The notes beneath the pieces were generated by a model that ran no database searches, was not told where the DNA came from, and saw only the letters and a list, made by a program, of their open reading frames with translations. DNA of 8,918 nucleotides from JBMYQA01 sp049600855 (GTDB lineage: Bacteria > Bacteroidota > Bacteroidia > Cytophagales > Flammeovirgaceae): assembly GCA_049600855.1 (NCBI GenBank), contig JBMYQA010000263.1, positions 1 to 8,918 of the forward strand, given 5' to 3'. Below are positions 1 through 4,263 of this stretch, one piece after another. Position 1 is the stretch's first letter; every line of letters begins with the position of its first letter. The position numbers and the translations under genes are program-made.

Positions 1-671
1 GGAGCCACAGCCAACTGCGACAGCTTACCATTTACAGGATTAAAACTAATGAAGCCTACTAAAGTAGTTTTTGAATACGCTTCTAAAATAATTTCCTGAT
101 TTAAGTCCCGAAGAACCGCTTCCATCATATTTTGCCAGCTTGGTTGAGTAGTACAAAAAGGCACGTATTTAGTTAAATCAATCGATTCAGCCTGACTAAT
201 TTGTAAGGGCACATCAACCGTTTCCTTTTCTAATTTCTCGTTTAGCGCATAGCATTTAAAAACACGGCTTACTCGAAAGCCCAAACTTTTATAGAGCTTT
301 ACCGCCTTGTCATTGTCTGTAATTACTTCAAGTAAGCATTGTTCAACGTCTTGTGCCCGATAAAGCTCCAATAACGCTTGATAAACTTTTGTTCCCAATT
401 GTTGCCTGCGATGTGTCGGAATCACTCCTGTTCCACCATTGTAAGCGGTTAGTTTTCCTTGAAATTGCCCCAATCCAGTCAAAATGAATGCACAAAGCGT
501 TTGATCAACTAACACCCCGCCTGAAAGCTTGGGCTTATAAGCAATGCGCGTTAAACGATTCATCAACTCTTGTTCGCTCATTTCCATTTTGACAGCGTAA
601 TCGGAAAACGCGTATAAAAAGGCTTGATGGATGACGGAAAATGGTAGTTTTTCGAGGCTTACAAAATTCAT
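1..671 (-). CDS. Tandem GNAT-family N-acetyltransferase, C-terminal part outside the window
   Basis: Reading the minus strand from ATG at 671 gives 223 codons without a stop to the window edge. Residues ~1-130 form one GNAT domain: an acetyl-CoA-binding motif A around VIPTHRRQQLGTKVY (R/Q-x-x-G-x signature), then a strand-helix ending in the typical NDKAVKLYKSLGF. A linker follows, and a second GNAT domain starts near residue 200 with LVGFISF and the motif-A strand LAVAP, where the window ends. Two-domain GNATs usually run to 280-310 residues, so roughly a quarter is missing. Family members move an acetyl group from acetyl-CoA to an amine; the substrate cannot be read from sequence. The gene lies downstream of two terminator-like hairpins and is probably transcribed separately from the RNA array. 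No convincing promoter was seen at 672-831. Confidence 0.85.
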   Translation of the reverse strand, partial: MNFVSLEKLPFSVIHQAFLYAFSDYAVKMEMSEQELMNRLTRIAYKPKLSGGVLVDQTLCAFILTGLGQFQGKLTAYNGGTGVIPTHRRQQLGTKVYQALLELYRAQDVEQCLLEVITDNDKAVKLYKSLGFRVSRVFKCYALNEKLEKETVDVPLQISQAESIDLTKYVPFCTTQPSWQNMMEAVLRDLNQEIILEAYSKTTLVGFISFNPVNGKLSQLAVA

Positions 672-831
672 AAATAGAGATTTAGCTTGTTTTTATTCAC
701 CCAAAATAGGGAATAGGCGGCTTCTATTCAACAAATTTGAGATAACTTCACGATGAAAGTTTACCATCTTCCATTTGGAGCTGATGGCTTATCACCTTTC
801 TCGTTTCCCAATTCGACTAGTTTATAATCAT

Positions 832-881
832 CAAAAAAACAAAGTCTGCTCAGCACAATGATTTAGCATGAGTATGAACAG
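832..881 (-). terminator. Candidate second intrinsic terminator before the GNAT gene
   Basis: On the minus strand CUGUUCA (881-875) can pair with UGAGCAG (852-846), 7 bp including one G-U, followed by a run of T at 843-832 (TTTGTTTTTTT). The loop of 22 nt is long, and an alternative pairing AGCAAAUG/CAUUGUGCU competes. It follows the better terminator at 897-930, so it may be a back-up. The rest of 672-831 shows no gene, repeat or clear promoter. Confidence 0.4.
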
Positions 882-896
882 CATTTGCTACACGAT

Positions 897-930
897 CCAA
901 ACAAAACAACCCCTGCTTTAGAAACAGAGG
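897..930 (-). terminator. Intrinsic terminator at the end of the RNA array
   Basis: Minus strand: CCUCUG (930-925) pairs with CAGGGG (915-910), a 6-bp stem with a 9-nt loop, followed by the T-rich tract TTGTTTTGTTTGG (909-897). It sits 11 nt after the last Y-like unit (941), so it marks the probable 3' end of the array transcript. Confidence 0.65.
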
Positions 931-940
931 CAGCTTAATG

Positions 941-1023
941 ATGAGGTTATTAACAAGAAGGTAGATTTATCAAAGTCCGCTATTCGCTTGAACAACGAAG
1001 GATACCTCCTTTACGACACTCAC
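941..1023 (-). ncRNA. Y-RNA-like unit 7 (G), mini-unit without a tRNA head
   Basis: This 83-nt unit closes with GUGAG (1023-1019) and CUCAU (945-941), then a bulged U and GU/AC, matching the stem of the larger units. It keeps GUGUCGUA, then has the best hairpin of all copies in the next position: AAGGA, loop GGUA, UCCUU, followed by CG. This is compensatory change relative to the GAGUA/UACUU form elsewhere and supports that hairpin. The remainder (about 45 nt) contains UCAAG/CUUUGA and no T-loop or D-arm. It could be a Ro60-binding stem without an effector module, or a decayed copy. Its 3' strand (AUAACCUC) departs slightly from the consensus UURCC. Confidence 0.6.
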
Positions 1024-1080
1024 TCACTGAAAAGAATTATATCATCAACAAGTTAAATACTTTGTAATATCCTAAAATTT

Positions 1081-1163
1081 AAAAAAGAGATGAGGCTATT
1101 ATTGCACCATTTGCTCTGTAGGGTCAGGGGTGAAGCAGGATGATGATATAGCACTCATTCTTT
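1081..1163 (-). ncRNA. Y-stem-like unit H, or a long terminator-like hairpin
   Basis: Minus strand: AAAGA-AUGAG-U-GCUAU (1163-1148) pairs with AUAGC-CUCAU-C-UCUUU (1099-1084), 15 bp with two single-base bulges, followed by UUUUUU (1086-1081, overlapping the stem end). The bulged U and the GAG-U-GC/GC-CUC core match the closing stem of the other units, including a C-G pair at the covarying position. It lacks the CGUA motif, the CUUCG hairpin and any tRNA part. The ~48-nt interior holds a possible CACC/GGUG helix. It may be a degenerate Y RNA, an internal attenuator that limits read-through to unit 7, or both. Confidence 0.45.
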
Positions 1164-1181
1164 CCTCTTTGGACAATAAGT

Positions 1182-1331
1182 TTAAAACTGAGGTAATAAG
1201 CGAAAAGCCGATATAAATTAGGTGCTCTATCCAGTTGAGCTATCATGGTTAAACCACTTGAAGGATTCGAACCTTCAACCCCCTAAGCCCTAAAATCGAA
1301 GTAATGCTTTTCTACGACACGCTAGTTTTAA
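1182..1331 (-). ncRNA. Y-RNA-like unit 6 (F) with permuted tRNA-like head
   Basis: Outer helix UUAAAACU (1331-1324)/AGUUUUAA (1189-1182), then G-C, C/U mismatch, G-C, bulged U, G-C and U-A. The head is the most tRNA-like of the array. An anticodon-type stem CCUAA/UUAGG has 5 perfect pairs, followed by the 5-nt variable loop GGGUU. The T-arm is GAAGG-UUCGAAU-CCUUC, and the D-arm is GCUC-AACUGGAUA-GAGC preceded by U8-A9. The acceptor equivalent is short (GUGG/CCAU) and closed by UUUAA instead of ending in CCA. The T-loop and the D-loop GG needed for the tRNA elbow are kept. The order T-arm before D-arm means no functional linear tRNA can be read from it. Confidence 0.8.
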
Positions 1332-1347
1332 GTACTCATAGCTTTAT

Positions 1348-1498
1348 AATCAAGGCAACAAGCGATCAGTCAACTGTGTGGTACTCTAACCAACTGAGCT
1401 ACTCTTAGCAGATCAATAAAAATGGGCTAAGAGGTGGGACTCGAACCCACGTCCTCCCGCTTAACTGGCGAAGTAAGACTAATCTACGGCACTCGATT
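1348..1498 (-). ncRNA. Y-RNA-like unit 5 (E) with permuted tRNA-like head
   Basis: Closing stem AAUCGAG (1498-1492)/CUUGAUU (1354-1348), bulged U, then G-C and C-G; the covarying pair is C-G here. The CGUA...CUUCG motif follows, then a 7-bp linker helix CAGUUAA/UUGACUG. Head: T-arm GUGGG-UUCGAGU-CCCAC, acceptor-like 8-bp stem CUCUUAGC/GCUAAGAG closed by a loop of about 16 nt, then U8-A9 and D-arm GCUC-AGUUGGUUA-GAGU. The stretch at 1389-1410 is identical over 22 nt to 2019-2040 in unit 1, so the two heads share ancestry or undergo gene conversion. Confidence 0.82.
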
Positions 1499-1515
1499 CA
1501 TGTCTTTTTCAATAA

Positions 1516-1648
1516 ATAGTATTAAGGTAATGAGCGAGTTGTCGGTTTAAAGAACTGGGACTCACGAGCGTGCTGTTTATGCCCTCGCCCTCAGCTTATA
1601 TTCATCAATCGTAACGAAGTATGACAACCCTACGACACTCAATACTAT
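1516..1648 (-). ncRNA. Y-RNA-like unit 4 (D) with a non-tRNA head
   Basis: It has the longest closing helix in the array: AUAGUAUUGAG (1648-1638) pairs over 11 bp with CUUAAUACUAU (1526-1516), then bulged U, G-C and U-A. This strongly fixes both ends of the unit. The motif is CGUAGGGUUGUCAUACUUCG, a diverged copy. The interior has no TTCRA T-loop. Instead CUG-A-GGG can pair with UCCCAG, around CGAG/CUCG with a 15-nt loop. A piece before the 3' strand may recall a D-arm but is not convincing. It is a Y-stem unit with a different effector end, or a strongly eroded tRNA mimic. Confidence 0.7.
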
Positions 1649-1653
1649 CGTTT

Positions 1654-1795
1654 TTTTGGGGCAATGAGGCAATCAGTCACTATTACGTTGTCCTACCAAT
1701 TAGACGACTACTGAGCGGGTTCGCTCAGCGACAGGAATCGAACCTGTATAAACGAATTGTTTAATCGAAGTAAGACTAATTTACGGCACCCAAAA
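1654..1795 (-). ncRNA. Y-RNA-like unit 3 (C) with permuted tRNA-like head
   Basis: Closing stem UUUUGGG (1795-1789)/CCCAAAA (1660-1654), bulged U, G-C and C-G. Linker helix CGAUU/GAUUG follows the CUUCG motif. Head: anticodon-type stem AACG-AAU/AUU-CGUU with one bulged U, T-arm ACAGG-UUCGAUU-CCUGU, acceptor-like 7-bp stem CUGAGCG/CGCUCAG closed by the tetraloop AACC, then U8-A9 and a D-arm containing AAUUGGUA with GUC/GAC. The short tetraloop joining the two acceptor strands shows the tRNA ends are sealed, so this is one permuted RNA and not two tRNA halves. The unit 4 start lies only 5 nt beyond. Confidence 0.82.
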
Positions 1796-1810
1796 TAGGT
1801 TTAATAAGTT

Positions 1811-1970
1811 TTGGTTGAGGTAATGATTGAGGAATCACTTTTTGCTCCACTGAACTGGACTGAAATTGCTTTCAGCAGGTAAGTGTTGCACACTTTTCCA
1901 TTTCACCATTGTTCATGGGGTTTACCTATTGTGATAACGAAGTAAGATTACTCTACGACACTCAAACCAA
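1811..1970 (-). ncRNA. Y-RNA-like unit 2 (B) with a diverged head
   Basis: Closing helix UUGGUU-U-GAG (1970-1961)/CUCAACCAA (1819-1811), 9 bp with one extra U, then the usual bulged U, G-C and U-A. The motif CGUAGAGUAAUCUUACUUCG is intact. Linker helix AUCAC/GUGAU. The head keeps the layout of the tRNA-like units but not their sequence. AAGUGU-GCA-ACACUU takes the T-arm place without a T-loop. CUGAAA-GCAA-UUUCAG takes the acceptor place, closed by a GNRA-type tetraloop. UCCA-GUUCAG-UGGA takes the D-arm place. An additional AGGUAA/UUACCU pairing is possible. It is a large head of uncertain mimicry. Confidence 0.72.
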
Positions 1971-1981
1971 TATTTTGAAAA

Positions 1982-2127
1982 ATGGGGTAATGAGCGAATA
2001 GTCACTATACGTTGCTCTACCAACTGAGCTACTCTTAGCAAATAGACAATTATAAGGCTAAGAGAGGGGACTCGAACCCCCGACCCACGGAACCACATTC
2101 GAAGTAAGACTACTCTACGACACCCAT
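1982..2127 (-). ncRNA. Y-RNA-like unit 1 (A) with permuted tRNA-like head
   Basis: This is the first unit after the Ro60 gene. Closing stem AUGGG (2127-2123)/CCCAU (1986-1982), bulged U, G-C and U-A. The 20-nt motif CGTAGAGTAGTCTTACTTCG follows, and CGAAU pairs with AUUCG as a linker helix. Head: T-arm GGGGG-UUCGAGU-CCCCU (2081-2065), 3' acceptor strand CUCUUAGC (2064-2057), a 17-nt closing loop, 5' acceptor strand GCUAAGAG (2039-2032), U8-A9, and D-arm GCUC-AGUUGGUA-GAGC (2029-2014). ACG/CGU remains of the anticodon stem. T-loop UUCGA and D-loop GG, the elbow contacts of tRNA, are preserved. The homologous family is YrlA, the bacterial Y RNAs bound by Rsr. Confidence 0.85.
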
Positions 2128-2146
2128 ATGTTTAATTTCTTTCGCT

Positions 2147-2176
2147 AACCCACTCGACCGTCTGCCGAGTGGGGTT
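2147..2176 (-). other. Stable hairpin between the Ro60 gene and the RNA array
   Basis: Minus strand: AACCC-C-ACUCG (2176-2166) pairs with CGAGUGGGUU (2156-2147), 10 bp with one bulged C or a slip, loop GCAGACGGU. No T-run follows (GGGTTAGCG), so it is a poor intrinsic terminator for the Ro60 transcript. It lies 11 nt after the stop codon and 19 nt before unit 1. It may protect the mRNA 3' end, or serve as a processing site that separates mRNA from Y RNAs. Confidence 0.55.
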
Positions 2177-2187
2177 TCTTCTAGCTA

Positions 2188-3705
2188 TTACAAGTCAATG
2201 TTATTAATTTCTTCAACTGCATTACTACCATTTTCGATAGCAGCCAAGATGTTGAATATTTTATCTGACCAACCTGCAATCAGATACACATCGTTTGCAT
2301 CCATTCTTAAAGGAACTTGACCATAACCTTGTAGATCGAACAAATACAACTTTGCATTTGGAGCCACAGATTTTTTATACCTATGCCAGCTTTTTTGGAA
2401 AGATGAATTCCCACCATTGCTATTCCACATCTGCATATCCGTGAAAAACAAGACCTTATCTAGTTTCCTCTTGGAGTTAATCAACTCATCAATCACCAAA
2501 TAGCCATTCGTTGAATACCCCACTTTACCTTCCAAGCTATTGAGCTTCATGGTATTTTGTAGAATACCTCTTGAAGGCAAATTGACCTCCATCCAGCTAT
2601 CTCCAAAAATACCTGTGATGACATTTTTAGATTTACTCTTCATCAACATGCTCAATACCAAACCGATATCGTAGCACCTGATTTTACTTTTAGCAGATAT
2701 GGCGCTATACATTGAGCCAGAAACGTCAGAGGCAATTAATACCTTGGTGGCTAAATCATAACCCTGAATATTTTCTGCACTCACTTGGATAGCCGCTTCT
2801 AACGCATCCAAAATGTAGCTTACATAGCTTGAGCCAAGCTGTTCTACTTCTCTGTAAGCAGCTAAATATCTAAAAGGCAATTGCTTTGACCTTCTCACTT
2901 TATTCGGATCGCTCAAAATGCTTGCTACTTTCTCAATGCTTTTTGCTCCCACTCCTACTTCCAAAATATTTCTTAAGTTTCTCATTAAGGCCATGTAACC
3001 TAATTTTCCACTCGCAATCAACTCCTCCCATTTCGCGCTGAAAGCTTTGACCTTAGCTCCTTCCGTTTCGAACTGAGTTTGACCTAATCTTGAGAGTTCT
3101 ACTTCCCACGTATAAGGAACTTGCAAATTATCATTTACAATCTTGTTGAAAATAACTTGTTGCGCTTCATCCTTAGGTTTAGGGTGCGTTAAGAACAAGG
3201 CATCTTTTAAACTCACTTCTCCTGCCCTGTTGTATTTGGCAAACTGATACTCGTCGAACTTGTTGAAAGCAGCCGCTACGCCTTTTTGCACTTGCTTGGC
3301 AAGCTTATTTAGCTTTTTGGTTGACTTTCTATCGTTAGCAAATTGGTAATAGGCTAATAACTCTGTGATTTCATCTGCTCTTTGGATCACCCTTGCCACG
3401 GTTTGTTTCGTGAAGGCATTTCCTCTATGGATTTTGGCTAATTCCACCGCTAATACCATGGGAACTGATCTCAAATACATTTTTTCTCTCGTATAAATCG
3501 CAAGCTTCGCCACAAACTCGGCACTCACTTCGCCAATTAACTTGCGAATTCTTTCTAATCTGGCTACATCAGATTCATAGAATTTATTCGCCAAACTTGC
3601 GGTTACTACTGCTGAATACAACTCTAATTCTGGTGTGATTTTATAGGCAGTTGCACCTCCGTAGTTCCTTATTTTTTGAGCCTTTAATTTTGTATTGAAT
3701 TTCAT
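2188..3705 (-). CDS. rsr: TROVE-domain Ro60 homologue (Rsr) with C-terminal vWA domain
   Basis: With the start chosen here the protein has 505 residues, the normal size for bacterial Ro60/Rsr. Residues ~5-320 form the TROVE HEAT-repeat ring, opening with NYGGATAYKITPELELYSAV, the conserved N-terminal family signature. Residues ~320-500 form a von Willebrand A domain with MIDAS motif DVSGSM (327-332) and the further metal-site elements GYSTNG and FFTDMQ. Ro60 binds Y RNA on its outer surface and 3' ends of misfolded RNA in its central hole; in bacteria Rsr-Y RNA can tether PNPase. The frame is open up to 3792, but that extension overlaps a separate small ORF (3761-3871) and looks unlike the family, so ATG at 3705 (MKFNTKL) is preferred. 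The Y-like array follows on the same strand 60 nt after the stop, which strongly supports the assignment. Confidence 0.93.
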   Translation of the reverse strand: MKFNTKLKAQKIRNYGGATAYKITPELELYSAVVTASLANKFYESDVARLERIRKLIGEVSAEFVAKLAIYTREKMYLRSVPMVLAVELAKIHRGNAFTKQTVARVIQRADEITELLAYYQFANDRKSTKKLNKLAKQVQKGVAAAFNKFDEYQFAKYNRAGEVSLKDALFLTHPKPKDEAQQVIFNKIVNDNLQVPYTWEVELSRLGQTQFETEGAKVKAFSAKWEELIASGKLGYMALMRNLRNILEVGVGAKSIEKVASILSDPNKVRRSKQLPFRYLAAYREVEQLGSSYVSYILDALEAAIQVSAENIQGYDLATKVLIASDVSGSMYSAISAKSKIRCYDIGLVLSMLMKSKSKNVITGIFGDSWMEVNLPSRGILQNTMKLNSLEGKVGYSTNGYLVIDELINSKRKLDKVLFFTDMQMWNSNGGNSSFQKSWHRYKKSVAPNAKLYLFDLQGYGQVPLRMDANDVYLIAGWSDKIFNILAAIENGSNAVEEINNIDL

Positions 3706-3760
3706 GAGTGATACAATTTTTAATTTGAATAGTTGAGTTTTGTGGTTTTCATTTTCTGCT

Positions 3761-3871
3761 TTACAAACTCCAAATGATGGAAGCAAAGCCAATGATCATG
3801 ACTGTAATGACTGTCAAAGCTGTTAAGACAATGCCTGTCATGTGGCGATAGTTGATTTGTGATTGTTTCAT
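3761..3871 (-). CDS. 36-residue single-pass membrane microprotein upstream of rsr
   Basis: ATG at 3871, TAA at 3763-3761. The first ~12 residues are polar (MKQSQINYRHM). Residues ~13-35 form one uninterrupted hydrophobic helix (TGIVLTALTVITVMIIGFAS, then IIWSL), long enough to span a membrane. It is too short to be called by most gene finders. It lies 55 nt upstream of the preferred rsr start on the same strand and starts 22 nt after the second promoter-like repeat, so it is probably the first gene of the rsr transcript. I do not recognise a family. It could be a membrane anchor or stress peptide, or a leader whose translation influences rsr. The composition is protein-like rather than random, but a chance ORF cannot be excluded. 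Confidence 0.55.
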   Translation of the reverse strand: MKQSQINYRHMTGIVLTALTVITVMIIGFASIIWSL

Positions 3872-3892
3872 GGTTTCAAAAGGTCTTGTCGT

Positions 3893-3952
3893 GTGGTTTT
3901 TGTTTGTTGTGAATTCAAAGGTCAAATCATTGTGTGCAATTTTTTTGCGTAG
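3893..3952 (-). promoter_or_regulatory. Promoter/operator repeat copy 2, proximal to the microprotein and rsr
   Basis: This is a 60-bp copy of the module at 4021-4080, without gaps over the first ~40 positions. Shared parts on the minus strand are CTrCGCAAAAA, TGC, then ATTT-ACCTTTG and an AACAAACAAAA tail. ACCTTTG lies at the same distance from the palindrome half TGC in both copies and resembles the Bacteroidota -7 element TAnnTTTG, imperfectly. The palindrome is weaker here (right half TGCACAC). Confidence 0.5.
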
Positions 3953-4020
3953 TCGGAAATTGTTGTGATTTTTTCCAGTTTTTGTTCAATAGGTGATTCG
4001 CTTTATGATTGTTCTTTTTT

Positions 4021-4080
4021 GTTGTTTTGTTTGCTTGACAATACAAAGGTGAAATGGTACTACGCACTGTTTTTGCGCAG
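4021..4080 (-). promoter_or_regulatory. Promoter/operator repeat copy 1, distal
   Basis: It contains the inverted repeat CTGCGCA-AAAACAG-TGCGTAG (4080-4060), 7-bp arms with one mismatch and a 7-bp spacer, followed 9 bp later by ACCTTTG and an A-rich leader. The arrangement recurs 128 bp downstream at 3893-3952. Both copies lie before the microprotein-rsr-array unit and opposite a WYL regulator gene, so the palindrome is a reasonable binding site for that regulator. That link is inference. Confidence 0.5.
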
Positions 4081-4158
4081 CAAGTTTTAGGTAGGATTTT
4101 TTTGAAAAAAATTTTGAAGAAGGAGGCAATTTAACTTGTCTAACATGAGTTCTGAGCA

Positions 4159-4205
4159 ATAGATAACATGTATTGCATTTTATTGATTCATTATCTATAA
4201 ATTTG
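4159..4205 (+). promoter_or_regulatory. Candidate promoter and operator of the WYL regulator gene
   Basis: TAAATTTG (4198-4205) matches the Bacteroidota -7 consensus TAnnTTTG exactly, and a TTG at 4173-4175 lies 22 bp upstream as a possible -33 element. A perfect 8-bp inverted repeat, ATAGATAA (4159-4166) and TTATCTAT (4191-4198), brackets and overlaps the promoter with centres 32 bp apart, about three helical turns. That would suit autoregulation by a dimeric DNA-binding protein. The start codon is 58 bp downstream. Confidence 0.45.
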
Positions 4206-4263
4206 AGGTTTAGCATAGCTAGTATAAGCTGTATCTATTCACAACACACAAAAGAAAGTTACC

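Larger units (their letters stand above)
941..2127 (-). repeat. Tandem array of eight Y-RNA-like units downstream of the Ro60 gene
   Basis: Six units of 133-160 nt and two of ~80 nt lie head to tail on the minus strand, separated mostly by 5-20 nt. Each 5' strand reads GRGUGYCGUA (H deviates after GY) and each 3' strand ends in a form of RCCYC. These pair as GRG-[U bulge]-GY with RC-CYC. The stem then extends outward with different but complementary sequence in each unit (for example UUUUGGG/CCCAAAA in unit 3 and an 11-bp helix in unit 4). Units 1-7 also carry a conserved 20-nt motif ending in CUUCG. Four units hold permuted tRNA-like heads. No long ORF fits the region. Known biology: bacterial Y RNAs are encoded beside Rsr and mimic tRNA; the array interpretation here is inferred from folding by eye. 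Confidence 0.8.

Noticed and set aside
1221..2095. Ordinary tRNA genes
   Set aside because: D-arm and T-arm sequences are near perfect, but in each unit the T-arm comes before the D-arm, the acceptor ends are joined by a loop, and the anticodon loop is absent. No window of 70-95 nt gives a normal tRNA.
994..2120. CRISPR array, suggested by a ~20-nt motif recurring every ~150-175 bp
   Set aside because: Spacing is too long and irregular for CRISPR, the motif copies differ, and the intervening sequences are structured and paired with each other; no cas gene is present.
3706..3792. 29-residue N-terminal extension of the Ro60 protein
   Set aside because: The segment is unlike the family N-terminus and overlaps the microprotein ORF in another frame; ATG at 3705 gives the normal family length and start.
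4120..4162. AAGGAGG followed by a very short reading frame (TTG at 4136 or ATG at 4145, stop at 4162)
   Set aside because: It lies upstream of the probable WYL promoter, encodes at most 8 residues, and strong Shine-Dalgarno sites are not the rule in this kind of genome.
3986..4216. 76-codon minus-strand ORF between rsr and WYL
   Set aside because: Lys/Gln-rich low-complexity translation of an A-rich region that also contains the promoter repeat; no protein-like features.
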